From contig JAENRU010000479.1 of the NCBI GenBank assembly GCA_016647705.1, positions 1 to 64,000 on the forward strand: 64,000 bases of DNA. Reading direction: 5' to 3'. This document shows positions 45,990 through 59,341 of this stretch, piece by piece. Positions within the stretch are counted from its first letter, which is position 1; each line of letters opens with the position of its first letter. A program made the translations under genes and the position numbers. The DNA is from Eucommia ulmoides (taxonomy: Eukaryota; Streptophyta; Magnoliopsida; Garryales; Eucommiaceae). The notes under the pieces are model-generated. The model saw only the letters and a list, made by a program, of their open reading frames with translations. It searched no databases and was not told where the DNA came from.

Positions 45990-46480
45990 AAAAATCAAAC
46001 CGAACCAAACCGCACGGTTTTAGATATAAAATGTTCAAACGGTTCAATCCAATTCTAAATGAGAAACAATTTTTTGCGATTTTAAAATACTTTAGTTCAA
46101 TTCAAACTGAACTGATTCTTTTATTTTTTTTATTTTTTATTTTTTGGCCTCTCTAAACTTAACATGCCCAAATGTGCAAGCCAAACCACAACCTCATTCA
46201 TTCTTAATTATTTGGTCATTCCACAAACCGACTTTCCCAACCTTCACTTCACGGCTTTACAATCCCCACTATTCCCTAAAATGTCTATTTTAATATATAT
46301 ATATATATAACAAAGAAAAAATGACCCAACTAGTAAACCGAACCAAAACCAATTTCGGTTGGTTCGGTCCGGTTTTCTTAAAATTATACACAGAATTGAA
46401 CCATTTGCTTCATTTGTGTTCGATTCGGTTTTCCATTGGTACAAATGGCACCAAAACCGAACCGAACCAGTTACACCCTT
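45990..46480. repeat. GGTTCGGTT-type repeats, copies 2 and 3
   Basis: Bases 45990-46110 carry AACCGAACCAAACCG and ACGGTTCAATCC. Bases 46325-46480 carry AACCGAACCAAAACC, GGTTGGTTCGGTCCGG and CCGAACCGAACC. The second matches the layout of 3880-4050. The overlapping short ORFs on both strands are a by-product of the palindromic sequence. Confidence 0.5.
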
Positions 46481-46989
46481 GTACTGTAGCTAATGGACTT
46501 TGACCGAAAAGAGATCATTACGAAACTTCAAGGTGTCGTGTTCAAATTGAAACTAGGACCAAAGTGAAATAACGGTCAAACTTCAAGGGCACAAAATGTC
46601 AAATTCCCATGAGTGCAAGAACTAAAAAGAGAATAAAGTGACCCCTTCAATCAAACAAGGGAAAGGAAATCCTTCCCCTTATCTACAACCAAACAAGGGG
46701 GGCTGGAATTTCCCTCCCCCTCGTCTTCAACCAAGGGGATGCTTTTTGTGTGATAGTTAGGCATCAAATGCAAGTAATCAACCAAAATTATGGCAATCCA
46801 AAAGCAGTAAGTATTAGTAGAGAAGTAAGAAGTGTGTTCATAGCATACAACATTAGATTCTCTCACTTATAGAATCAAAATACAAGGGGAAGAGGGTGGT
46901 GGGGGGCTTAGTTGAGTAATTCTAGAGCCACATACATGGTAATTGGAATGGTATAATTACCGGTATGCTGAATAAAAGATGCCGAAAGC

Positions 46990-49900
46990 CTAAAATTTGA
47001 AGTCCTTTTTCTTCGCTTTGCCTTCTTTTTCCTGCATCTTTCGTTTCCTCTTCTTCGCATTCTGCAAAAAATATTAAATACCGTCATTATAACATTTTCC
47101 AGGTTTCATTTCAAGTCCTCATGACAGGGAAACAAGGGGTTTTTTGTGAAGAAATGAGAGATTTGAGGGACTAAAATGCAAAGAATTTTTGCAGGAAAAT
47201 GAGACAAAAAACATACCTCGGCAACCATGTCACTGAAGTCCTCACGCTGACTTCGCATCTTCTCTTCCTCCCTGGCTTCTTCGTACCTATGAAACAAAAA
47301 TAAATAAATAAATAAATAAAATACAAATATATATATATATATATATTTGGACAATTAGTTAATGATAAGGTATAGAAAAGGGTTAGTGAAAATAAATAAT
47401 AAATAAAATGTAAATATTTGAACAATTAATGATTAGGTATATATAGGGTTTGGCACTTACTTGGCAGGTAAAACATTGTCCATGAGCTCCAACTCTTCTG
47501 GTGCCAATGTGACATCAACTCTATCAGATTTCTGACCTCTAAGCAGGTCAACCTGATATATAAAATTATGTAACAAAAATTAAAATGCATAATTTAGGCT
47601 CTCAATGTGAGAGAGAGAGAGAGAGAGAGAGAGAAATTAGCCACTCGGTGAGAGAGAGAGAGAGGCTCCCGCCTTGTCTTGGCGTGTAAACATTGGTAAG
47701 TACTCACCCTTTTGGCGGCTGCTGCCTTGTCTTGTGTACCAGTGCCTATCACATACCTGTATGCAGGAAAATCGTAGATGAAATAAATTCACAATAAAAA
47801 AATTATAATAATGATAAACAAAAAGAACCGAAATTATAAAATAAGATTTGATAAAATAGCATACGTATGAGTGGTTCCGAGTAAGGTCCCTGGAGCTACC
47901 CTCTCTTCTTTCTCTTCAAGTACCTTCACATGGGAAAAAAAGGAGTGAAATTCGGGAAGAATAGGAGTAAAACCTAGCTGGGAATAGGAAAAAGCATTTA
48001 ATGCGCTCACTTGATATAGAGGCTTCTCGGGCTCCTTCCTTTGCTGTTTGCGAAGGTCAATTACATCAGGAGTCTCGACGCCAGTAGGAGTGCTGAATGA
48101 ATGAAATGCATTAGATATTAGAATTTAAATTTTAGCATCAATCAAATTAAGCGTGTTTGTAACAAAATGACACTACCACTTAAAATTTTAAAGTGTCACT
48201 TGAAAATACTTCGAATTTTTTTTTTGAAGTGATGCATAACTCATTTTTTAAGCACTTATCACTTAAACCTAGCACAATTGTCATTTAATATCATTACAAT
48301 AAAAAATAAAATCAGGGGAAAAAAATAAGTTGTATACACACATACCGAAGGAGAGAATTGTAAAGGGAGAATTTTTTTTGAGGTTAGAAGTACTAAAAAA
48401 CCAAGCACTTAATACATTCAGCACTTTCCATTTAAATACAACAAATTTTCACCACTTAATTTTCAGTTTTATCAAATAGGCCACAATAATTCCAAAAATC
48501 TTCATAATACTTGAACCTTAGGCAAACTACCTCTCCTCTCGGGATTGACTAAATTTATGTTTTTTTTCCAATTTGCTTTGTCAAGAGACATCTGTTTTAA
48601 AGACAAGATGTAATCATGCGCCTTTAACCTTCAACCCACTTCAGTTAATGTATGCCTACTAAACATATCAACAAAACTAAGAACACTATTCACAGATCAC
48701 AAGTTCGGTCATTTATAGTTCGATAAACTCATTGACATGTTTACTAAATATTTCATGAAGCATCAAGGGAAGTTTCATCATTTTATAAAAAGGTCATGCT
48801 GCATACCTTGAAAGGCTATCTACAGACTGAATTCCTGCTTCCATTTCATCTTCCTCAAGTTGTTCTTCCACTTCTTCTTCCTCTTCCTCCTCTTCTTCCT
48901 CCTCCTCCTCCTCCAAATCACCCCAATGCTTAGTCTTATCAACTGGCTCCTCCTAAAAAGTTAATCAGACACAATATAGCAAGTAAGAAACTGAATCATA
49001 ACATACTGTACATTTTCCAGATTTGACATATCATACATTATCAAAGATTCAAGAGAGCAATAGAGCTTGTCATTTGAGTGGAAATGTGGAATAGCGAGGA
49101 ATTGAGTATATGATGGGCATGATTGTACCAAGTTTCTTAATTATTTTGATTATTTAACCATAAAATATGATGGGCATGATTGTCCTTTCACATAGTAGAT
49201 CTCCAGCAGGGGGTATGTCCATTCTTCAATAACAGAATGGGTACAATCATATTAAGGATGTCCATAATATTTATAAACAATATAAACCACATAAACCAAA
49301 AGGGAGATGAGGTACCTCATAGTTGGGTTGATCTTGTTGGTATTCACCAAAAACATCTCCATACAAGGGACGCCCAGTCTAATGCAAAATAAGTGAGAAG
49401 TTAATTGAAAAGCAAAGTAGGGAGAAAAGGATAAAAGCAGCAGTACCACAAAAACAAAAACAAAATATATATATTTTAAAATATATAAAAAATAAATAAG
49501 AAATGAAGCAAAAATAGACAGACGTGAAGGAGGAAGAACCTACTTCATCAACAGGCGGTTTTCCCCAGCCTCCGGGATGATACCCAAATTTAGCTCCAGG
49601 CGGAATAGGAGCATTCAATCCCGGAATTTTCAAATGTGGATACGAAGGTGGAGGACCATACCTCTGCCATTAAATATTGTGAATTGAGATTAAAAAAGCC
49701 AGCTAACAAGTCTATATTTGCTTTGAAAAAGAAAGAAAAGGGGCAATCTAAAAGGAACTGCAATGATAAAAATCAAGTAAACAATACTATATGCTCTCAT
49801 CCAACCTGCATGTTAATAAGCCAAGGGGGAGGAGCACCATCTGGCATACCAAGAGCCTCTTTGAGTTCCTGGGATAACGTTCCTGGTTTCATCTCACGTA

Positions 49901-52900
49901 GCTTCACCTGTAGAGCACAATAAAATAGCATTTAACCAGGTAAATTCTCAAAACATACCTTCAAACTACAAATAAATGCATTGTTTTAGGGCTTCACTAA
50001 TTCATGCAAAGCTGAGGAAAATATTAGCTCCTCGCATTGTGTCTATGAGATGGGAGTTGGGAAGAAACACTAGTGTAGCATTTCGTTAAGATCCATCAAA
50101 TCAAGCGAGAATGATTTTGTTGCAATTTGCTTTCAATATTTCAGATTTGAAACACCAAACACTAGCATTTCTGTAACTCAGCACATCAAGAGTACTTCAA
50201 TTAATTCAAATTGCACTATGAAGCGAGAGTGAATTTTGCTGCAATTTGCATTCAACATTTTAGATTTGAAACACCAAACAAAAGCATTTCTTTAACTCAG
50301 CAAATCAAAGTACTTCAATCAAGTCAAACTGCATGAAAAGAGAGAAACTACGTTACATTATGACAAAAAACAAGTGAAGACTATATGTCGACAATTAGCC
50401 AACAATAATTTAATACGGATTTAGCCCGACAGTTATGTACTCACTAAATGAATACGTTCAGTGTTAGTTGACTGAACAGGTCACATTCCGATAGAGGTTG
50501 AGGGAAGGGGAGAAGGGGATTAAAAAAATAATAATGTACCTCAAACTCCTTTCCTTCATGATACAGATCACCATGTGTAGTCAGCTTCGGTTTAGTTTGG
50601 TACTTGAAAAATGCATCATGAAGAACCTAGAAATAAGAAACAAAAAATAAAAAGAAGGGAATCAAAAATAAAGAGAAAAATGAATAAAACATAAAATTTC
50701 ACCACAAGAACAAATATAACCAACCCCTAATGTGATTTAGAGAGAATTTATTAAGAAACCTGGTAATCAATATCCATTTTCCCCATTTTCGGCTGCATCC
50801 TCTCACGCTGCTTTTGTTTCAGCTTCTTGCTGTCCTCCTTTTCAATGTAAGCCTGCACAGAGATATTACAAAACAATGTAATGTTTAGAACACCCAGTCA
50901 GAATGCCTCTAATAAGCACGTGACGGAGAAAGAGCAGGAGACAGTATTATGAAGCACAAAAAATTGAAGACCGCATAGATGAAGACGTATTATTTTTGTA
51001 ATCACTGAACGTTATGCAAATGGGCATAAATATAATTTTTGATAGGTGAAAGTACAGATAATATCGTTGAAGGGACCAATAGTAAGTCTCTAAAACAACC
51101 AAAGAAGCATATCAAGCATCAAACTGAGCCACCCCCTCCAAAAAAAGGAAGTAAAAAAGGAAAAGAATGATACATAAATATAGCTAGAATGCAAGTGCCG
51201 TAGAACACACACACACACACAACACTAGGGCAAAATTAACAAAACACTAAGCACCAGTTCAAAAAGTATTAATAGAATAAACCAATGAAGAGCTCAAATG
51301 CATGTGCCAGAAAATTCCACCCAAACCTATAAAACACTAAGCACCAGTTCAAAAGTATTAATAATATCTATACATACACAAACATACATTTGAGTAGTTC
51401 AGCGATCAATTCAATCTTTTTTAAACAAAAAGCTATAATCATCCAAAATAACAGGTACAATTACAATCTGCAATGTTTTGCAATGTCCAAAACCAAGGGC
51501 TAACTATAATAAAAATAGAAAGGTAATCCAAGGAAAAAGAAGTTTAGTTTACACTAGAATGCATGCACGTTGTGGAAAGGGTGAAGAAGACAAGACTACA
51601 GAATATGTAAAGCTTTACCATGTAGCTATGGAAAAATAGTGCTTACTTGTCTAATTTTCTCAATCCCCGTGGCAGCAATAAAATCAGGAAGTTGAAAGGG
51701 TTGTTTCTCAATACCACGCTTCCCCTGCAGGATAAATTTCAAAAATGATGAGGCACAAGGAAACAAACAAAGAATGCTAAACAAACTCTCCACTCAAATT
51801 CAGAGCAGTTAAAGTATAGTGTATATATTTAATTAGCCAACCATATATAGTACTGCTAATAAAATATCCGAAATCATGCAGGAAGGCCATAAAGGCCAAC
51901 AAATTAACCGTCCAGTAACACAAACGGTACCACATAAAGGTATAGATCCCAACCACACTAGTAAAGAATTAAAAAAAAAAAAAAAGGAAACTATGCAAGG
52001 TCCCCCTTGCCAAACACCTACATGTCCAGGCTCCACGATTGTCACAGCCGCACCCCTGCAAGAACCACATATATACATATAAGACAACCTCATTGACTTC
52101 ATCCTGCATCACTCTCTTCCTCACACCCCAATTTGAGTATGCCCGTCATTTACATTATTCGAGTGTTTAAAAGTATGATTATTAAGAATGCATTTGTATT
52201 CATTTACTAAAAAGAATGCATTTGTATATTAGCCCATAGTACCTATTTTAGATCCAGTAACTGACCTGCAAAAATTTTCTTTTCTGAGACCAGTGTCTTG
52301 GCACAGGAACAGTATTTCGATATGACTTCAAATATACGAGTAGCTTAGGATCAGCTGAAGTGGCATCCCAAATCTGAAAAATAGAGATAAACCAGGTTAA
52401 TTAATGGCTCGTGATGACGGTAGGAAAGCAACGAGTTTATACTATCAACAGTAAGACCAATGAGTATGAATTAAAGCCAACTAACTTGGCCCCCCAAAAA
52501 AGCCAAAAATACTAGCATATTATTAATGAAGCATGCGCTTGCAAATTTATAGATGGTCATACCACAGGCAAAGAGTAACACAAAAAAGATCTACATAAAA
52601 TTGAAAAACCAAAGATACTGGATTAAAACTAATTAATCATCCTCATACATTTTCACTTTTTTAATGTAATTTTTATTAAGATGATTTTTTCCCAAAAAAA
52701 AAAATTAATAATAATAAAATTAATAAATAGATCGAATCTTAGACCAACCATCACATTTCACAGACAATTCTGAATTAGCGAGAAAAACCAATATCACAAT
52801 CCTTAACAAAAAAGTCATCAACAAGTAACAACTCTGAACTTCTAAAGGAAAATATGAAGGGTACTTCTCAAGGCACCCTACGGGGAAAAAGAAAGGAAAA

Positions 52901-55511
52901 AACAGGCATTCTTCACAGCAAACCAAGCATCAACAATTGTATTACAGTCCAAAGGAAGGAATACAGTTAGATGGAGAGAGTTTTCTCCAAAAGAAAAACT
53001 CAAGCCCAACTTTAGATAGTCTTGTAGAGACCAATCATGTAAATGTAAAATTTCCAGTAACGAACTATCAATGTTCACATCAGTTTAAAAAGTGCAAGTG
53101 GCTAGATAATACGAAAAGAGAGGGAGGCAAAACAGTACCACATCAAAATAAAAGTTACAGGCGGTGAAGTGCGAGCAACCAAAAAAAAACATAGTGCAAA
53201 AAAAAAAAATTCAGGCATTTTACTTGAGGCTCATAGCTTGAGCAGATTTTAATGTGAAAACTTAATGAGTTTCATTTTACAACATCCATCCTTACCTCAA
53301 CTACGTCAGGCTTTGAGCAAATCTGCTTCAATTCAGCAATCTTCATTCGACGCTGAAGCTGAAAAACAATGCAATGTTTTCAGTAATAACCAACAAGAAT
53401 TTACATCTACTATGAAAAAAATAATAATGAGCTGCAAAGCAAGACCTTTTTCTTTTTATTAGAGATCCCTTTCTCCTTTTGCTGATCATCCTGTTCTTCC
53501 TCATCTGAATCGGAGTCAGCTTTCTTTTTTGTAGCTGAATCAGGGACAGCCTCATCCTTTTTATCTTTCTCCTGCATAAATTTGGACAAAGGAAAGCAGG
53601 TACAAGGTGAGAAATATATTTAAAAAGAAAAACAACCAAGAAAATAGCATTTGGGGAAAAAGTCAGAGAAACTGTAATGTTACATTTTTACCTCAGGGCC
53701 AGTAATTTCAGTGAAACTAAATTTTTCGAAGACTTTCCTGAATTCCTCATCCAAAGAACCATCGAGTTCTGCCTTCTCTGGGACATACTCCACCTCAACC
53801 TGCTCCAAAACCTATCAATTGCAATAATAAACAACATGATCAGATCAAGCAACAACTTTCCAGATCACTATGAAGCATCATAACTACTTCCACAACTGCA
53901 CACAGTTTCATCCTTGCAGCAAACTAATTCCATGGTGCAAACATCAAGCACTATATTGGCCGGCTTTCATAAAGTGAACTCAAGGCATCACTTTCAACTT
54001 GTGTATGACACAGGTATTCGAAAAAATATAAACCAGTGCACGTGAAGATTGTTCCATCCCATGGTAAATAAATGAAAAAAAACAACTATCATGTGTTTTG
54101 TGGGTACTATACAACAATAAACTAAGATCACAACTTCATTTTGCCTCGTAATGAAAAGGTAAAGGACTGGAACATGGAAAACTCAAAATAAATAAAAGAA
54201 AATGAACCACGTGTCTTTCTTATCTTTCCTCTAGTTACCTCAATGCTGTAGCTTGGGTATAGCCGTGTAGGCAATCGCCTCAATTCAAATCAGTAATTTG
54301 GTACCAGATGTCTCACTAAACAGAGGTAAAAGTTGTTGTCGATGAGTTATCTTTCAGTTCAAACAAGTGAATTAAGTAAGGATTCTTTCGAGTTCCCTCA
54401 CAGCATATAAAATTATGAAAAAGTTGAAATCCAATTAAACAACTGGGGACAAGAGAAATAGCGAGAGACTCCAAAATCTAAAATACAGTTAAACATGACA
54501 CCGAAGAATATCACATGACCTAAGGCAACAGATGATAATAACTAAACAAAAAAATTATAATGACTATTATAATACCAAAAATTAATGCCAAGAACGAGTG
54601 AATTCCAGAAGAGGAAAAAAGGTACCCTTGTTTCAAACTCAATTAACTTATTCTGCCTTAATGAGAATTCACTACTCCCTGAACAACCAGACCAAAATAG
54701 CTGATGAAAATAACTAGTTGGATCTAAATAATCCACAAGATCAAGTAAATCCTACAACTAGAAATCAACCGAGCCAGGATAACCTCTTTTTTTTTTTGTG
54801 CAAACATTTTCTTTTGGTGCAAATGCCAGGATAACCTCTAATCACGTCTAATGTCTAACTCAACAAACCCATGTTTAATTTCATCAGTATGCCTACCTAC
54901 AATATGTAAATTCATTCTTATAAGTAAACACTTCTCCAAAAATGCATACATAACAAAAAGAACTGAAATGAGTATTAAAATCAACCGAAAATGTTCATCA
55001 TAACCCTAGAGTAATACAAACAAGTATAATCCAAAAGCCATCGTCCCAAATTCTATGTCCAAACTCTTTATACTCCTACTCTCTCAGAAAATTGCCATAA
55101 CGTTAAATCCTCAGTTCCCAACGTGCCATAGCAATATTGCAAACATACAGTATCGTCGCACAACACAACCTAATTCAATGGATCTGAACAAAACCTTCCG
55201 TCTAGAAAGCAAAATATCGAAAAATAAACCACGTCCAGATAAAAAAAAGCAAATTAGCCGACAACTACCTTTTGGGGATCGGAGTTCTCCTTCGCATTAT
55301 CGCTCCCGCCGTTCCCATCCTCCGCAGCGGTGTCGCTTTCGTCGGCGGCATTCTGCGCCTTATTCTTCTTCTGCTTCCGCCGCCTCCGGCGACGCTCCGT
55401 CTCGCGGGACTTCTTGGCGGCGGGTGTGGTGGTGCTAGGGTTTTGAGCCCTGACGTCGCCGTTGGGGAGCGACGGAGTCTCCATGACGCCGTTCGCTAAT
55501 TCCGCCGGCAT
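46990..55511 (-). CDS. SF3B2: Splicing factor SF3b subunit 2 (SF3b145/CUS1 homologue), 18 exons, complete
   Basis: The coding exons, from 5' to 3' on the minus strand, are 55511-55269, 53811-53692, 53571-53446, 53358-53296, 52373-52266, 51724-51647, 50852-50760, 50626-50540, 49907-49806, 49663-49544, 49378-49316, 48952-48807, 48092-48011, 47923-47865, 47756-47708, 47552-47461, 47286-47217 and 47061-46990. All introns are GT-AG and all joins keep frame, giving about 590 residues with no stop. Order of parts: a Lys/Arg-rich N-terminus (SRETERRRRRRKQKK); the DUF382 core with LQRRMKIAELKQ, IWDATSADPKLLVYLKSYRN and PVPRHWSQKRKFLQGKRGIE; the PSP region with PPPWLINMQRYGPPPSYPHL and GYHPGGWGKPPVDE; a run of 14 Glu; PEELELMDNVLPAKYEEA; and a basic tail ending KKKDFKF. 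The protein is a core subunit of the U2 snRNP SF3b complex, which holds the branch-site region in the nucleus. Length and domains match plant homologues. It appears functional. Confidence 0.96.
50103..50340. repeat. 118-bp direct duplication inside an SF3B2 intron
   Basis: AAGCGAGA.TGA.TTTTG starts at 50103 and 50221. GCAATTTGC.TTCAA, AGATTTGAAACACCAAAC, AGCATTTCT.TAACTCAGCA and GTACTTCAAT follow in both copies. It lies in the intron between the exons ending at 50540 and starting at 49907, and does not touch splice sites. Confidence 0.85.
53812..55268 (-). other. First intron of SF3B2 (1457 bp)
   Basis: This is the longest intron of the gene, running from GTAGTTG to TTGATAG. It is AT-rich and contains no ORF or recognised mobile element on either strand. 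A long first intron is common in plant housekeeping genes and may carry expression signals, but none is recognisable. Confidence 0.8.
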
Positions 55512-55630
55512 GTTGAGCTTCCGATCGAATGAATAATCGACTGATGAGAAATTTAACTTCAGATTTGATGAAAATGGGGAGAGAGCGAGAGGCTGAAGAG
55601 AGAGAGAGAGAGAGAGAGAGATTTGGGAGC
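55512..55630 (-). promoter_or_regulatory. Leader of SF3B2 with (CT)n tract
   Basis: Upstream of the ATG at 55511, the sense strand carries an uninterrupted CT microsatellite at about 55598-55621 and further CT-rich sequence, as in many plant leaders. No clear TATA box is seen near it. The transcription start is not determinable. Confidence 0.5.
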
Positions 55631-56527
55631 CACTACAGTAGATTGATCATATATATCCATTTAGTCCATTAATTAATCATCTTATTGGATTAAGGAATCT
55701 CCATTGGCACCAGTTAAATTTCTATTTGCACTCCCACCCCCAATATTTCACTATTTTATTTTGGAGAAATTATACCTTTGATAAATAAACACTTTACTTG
55801 ATGTACTACCATGCCAAAAGCTAAATTGCCTATTACTTCAATAAAAATTGTCCCCCTCTCATTTTCAGTTAAATGCGACGGATTCGCTAGTATGCCCCTA
55901 TTGGCGCAACAAAATCATGTTGATCTCACAATCTTTACACTGAAGATACTTGGGGCTCAAACACGTGAAAGAGAACAAAGATTTTTGAAGATCTATTGAA
56001 GATTAAAGCTAGGTTCGAAGGATTTCTGAAGATCGAATGCTTCAATCGGCAAGTCAAAGACAAGAAAGAGTATTTGGCACTAAACATGGTTGATTTTTGG
56101 GTTAGTGCATCGATCTACTTATTCCGAATGATTTATATGTTTTGATTTTTGTTTTTGTTTTTGTTTTTGTTTTTATATATTTTTTTAGTCCAATTCTGAT
56201 CTGGACCATTTGTAGAAGAAAACCTAACCCAATGAAACCGTCAAATTTGCAGATGGTTCGAGAGACTTCAGGAAAGGCTATAGTATCTTTCCTTGTGATC
56301 TCTAGATCTGTATAGAGTATTATTTGGATTGAAATACATAGGATAATTTAGAAGAACGTTCGATGGAGGGATCAAATCAATCTTGATAATCCGCTCACAA
56401 GGCCATGGCTTGTATCGTGGGATGTCTTCATTTGCTCCAAATTATCATAGAGTTTAGGGATTAACATACTTCTACGTTCTTATGTGTGGTGCAAGTGTTT
56501 GAATATCATCAATGTACAAACTCATAG
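55631..56527. other. Spacer between SF3B2 and the retrotransposon, no gene seen
   Basis: There is no supported gene. A TTTTTG pentamer/hexamer run (GTTTTTGTTTTTGTTTTTG) lies at about 56147-56173. The ORF at 55811-55999 is featureless. Confidence 0.55.
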
Positions 56528-57224
56528 TGTCAAGACCCGACCAGGACACCCATCATCGTGGGGCCGACGTGATGACAACATGACATCACCTAACCGACTA
56601 ACCAACCATAATTCGACAATATACAAACTATTCATCTCTACAACATATACAAAAATTTAATATGATAGAAAATACACCGTCCCAAATAAGAACACCCAAA
56701 CAAACCCCATAAACTTCTCTTAGATTCACCTCTGACACCCCGCCTCATTATATTTCCTCTCAATTGACTTCAACGCACGACCCGCATAACTCTATCTAGC
56801 GCCAGTAGAGGACAGACCAACTCCTAGTTATTTCACCCGCGAGTGTACTGCCTTCTTAGTAAAAACCATTTTAACATAATAATAATACATTCTAAATAAT
56901 ACACATTCAAATGGATCAAGCGTAAATATATAAACACCACACAGTTAGTAAAATCTCCAGTATATAAGCAGTGAAAGTAAAACAGTATAAATAAGTTCCA
57001 TTCAAATCCATCCAGTATCAAATAAGACCAATCACCCTAATCAATAATAAATCACTCAATATATATAAAACACCACAACTCAAACACACATCTCAATCCC
57101 ATACCCACCGGTTAAGCCATAGTGATCGTTTTAACCTCACGATCGGGAGTTGTAACGGTACCGTAACCATCCGTAGGATATGCCTTCCTAGCGGACCTAA
57201 CTGCGCAGATCACCGCCTACCGGA

Positions 57225-57440
57225 TGTCTCCGGAGGCCATAATATAAATCACCACATTATATCGATCACCAAATATAAATCACCACCTGCCGGACCACCC
57301 TCCGGACAGGATATAATATAAATCACCCCCTGCCGGACCACCCTCCGGACAGAACATAAACTATGGCATAGTCAACTCAATAATATCATCATCAAATTAC
57401 AAAATAATATCCATCTGCCGGATCACCCTCTGGACAGACC
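57225..57440. repeat. LTR subrepeats, CTGCCGGACCACCCTCCGG units
   Basis: CTGCCGGACCACCCTCCGGAC occurs near 57288 and 57333 (one core word: CCGGACCACCCTCCGG), with variants at about 57220 (CTACCGGATGTCTCCGGAGG) and 57416 (CTGCCGGATCACCCTCTGG), separated by ATAATATAAATCACC. The core is partly palindromic. The right LTR shows the same pattern at 63900-64000. Confidence 0.85.
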
Positions 57441-58995
57441 ATAATATAAAATCACCACCTCACCAATACCGTCAAAACACCATCGTCCACCTCTTTTTCT
57501 CAAAACCAACTTTTAAACCTGAAAATCATATTTTTTACCTTTGTTTGAAAACCGTCTAATTTCAACGAAACCATTTTACCCCTTTACTTTATTTCGAAAA
57601 AACTAAAAATTATCCACTCTCTTTTAAAGCCACCAAAACCAACGAAAATAATTTTTCAACTTCCTTTTAACACCACCATAGTTTAACAAAAATTCATTTC
57701 CTCAACTTACCCAAAACCTGCTTAATCCATACAATTTATAAAATCATACAATCCAAGTAAAACCATTTTACACACACATTTTTATATATATAAAATATAA
57801 TTTGGCAAGAAGACAGTACACTCACCTCGATATCCGCTTTCGTAAACTTTAACCGACTATCCCCTATCCGAACTCCGGTGCCTGCGAACCTGACGGTGAT
57901 AGGGCCTAAATTAATATTTTTGTATAAAATAAACTAATCATGCCATGAAATCCTAATCTTCTTAATTTCCTATTTCCCATATTTTATTACGAAATATAAC
58001 TATTCAACTAGTATCGCTTCATTACGGTTTACTATATATAAACTTGTTCTTATAAACGATCTTATTATTTGTTTCCCATCATTTCGACAACTTCGACGCT
58101 AGTAATTAAATTAACAAATCAGGAAATTTTAACGAGAAACGTTACCCACTCCGAATCGGTCGTCGATCTCCTCACGAATTCTTTAATTTTTTTGCTTACT
58201 GCTGCCCACCGCCTAAGCGGAATGGCCACCGCCTAGGCGAACTCGAGAAATTTTAGTTCCTAATGTTCCACCGCCTAAGCGAAACCGTCATCGCCTAGGC
58301 AGACGATCGTCTTCCTCTTTGCTCTGTTTTGAGTTTTTCAGCCGCCACACACTCTCTCTCTCACCTTACCAACTCAACTTCGGCACTCACCACCACCAAT
58401 GGCCCACCCACACACACACAACACACACTATAACGAACACACACACACACAGAGCAGTGCCGATCACGCACGCTACTCACCTGCCCAAACCAGAAACAGA
58501 GCACAACACACACGCACTTGCACACAGTCGGCAGCATAAAGCACACCCCCATACAAAACCGAGCAACCACTCCCACACAAGAAACACGCACACACACCAA
58601 CACACACAACGACACCCACACAACTGACATCTCTCTCTCTAACTTTCCACTACAGGAAATGATCAAAACCTACACCGCCGGCACATACACACACTCGGTC
58701 CGTGATCCCCCCCACACACACACTGAGCACACAAAATACTCACCCACACGCACACCGCCGTCGGAACCCATGCACACACCGCCTTACCAAAACAGAAACA
58801 GGAAACAAGGAAACACAAACAAGCAAGCACACACAACACACACATACACGCAGCACATACACACAACGAAACCCACAAGTCACCGCCGGCGATCCCCACA
58901 CGATCGGCAACATAACCCACCGGCGGATCTCTCTTTCTCCGTCACTTTCTCTCTCTTCTCGATTTCTCTCGATCCTTCTCCTCTTACCTCTTCTG

Positions 58996-59035
<40 letters not shown>

Positions 59036-59038
59036 GAC

Positions 59039-59068
59039 AAATGAGGGCCAGCCAAGTGGCCCTCATTT
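59039..59068. repeat. 12-bp perfect hairpin inside the LTR
   Basis: AAATGAGGGCCA and TGGCCCTCATTT are separated by GCCAAG and flanked on both sides by TA microsatellites (about 58998-59034 and 59098-59128). On the element's strand it lies about 260-290 bases inside the LTR start, in the U3 region, so it could be part of the promoter or a fold in the transcript. Confidence 0.85.
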
Positions 59069-59094
59069 CCACCATTCCTATCTATCTTTCTATG

Positions 59095-59131
<37 letters not shown>

Positions 59132-59325
59132 TTACACAATCCTCCCCCTTTTTTTATTTAAAATTTTAATTATACCCATTCTCATTTTAAATGTTTTGAA
59201 AAATTACAATTTGATCCCTAAAATTTCAATCCACATAATTAATTTACACCATCCACCCCAATACTTCCGAAACATTTTAAAACACGACTTTAAATTATAC
59301 GTATATAAAAAATCAGGGTCTTACA

Positions 59326-59341
59326 ACTCTTCCCTCCTAAA
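59326..59341 (-). other. Polypurine tract next to the 3' LTR
   Basis: On the minus strand TTTTAGGAGGGAAGAGT runs directly into the LTR start TGTAAGACCC. Its position and purine bias fit the plus-strand primer site of plant Ty3/gypsy elements, and this fixes the element's orientation. Confidence 0.8.

Larger units (their letters stand above)
56528..59325 (-). repeat. 3' LTR (2798 bp)
   Basis: The left boundary is TGTCAAGACCCGACC and the right boundary GGGTCTTACA, so the ends form the inverted pair TGT.AAGACCC/GGGTCTT.ACA. Over the first 320 or so bases that can be compared, about 11 differences from the other LTR are visible by eye (roughly 3%). The LTR contains GCCGGACCACCCTCCGGACA subrepeats, a CACCGCCTAAGCG/CACCGCCTAGGCG set at 58208-58300, a CA-rich low-complexity stretch (58390-58880), and TA microsatellites around a hairpin. 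ORFs over the CA-rich part (58319-59378) are low-complexity artefacts. Confidence 0.85.

Noticed and set aside
51833..52102. ORFs within an SF3B2 intron
   Set aside because: They lie between confirmed exons (52266 and 51724), have no family features, and read through an A-run.
55272..55499. Plus-strand ORF over SF3B2 exon 1
   Set aside because: It is antisense to the Lys/Arg-rich first exon, whose frame fits the gene model.
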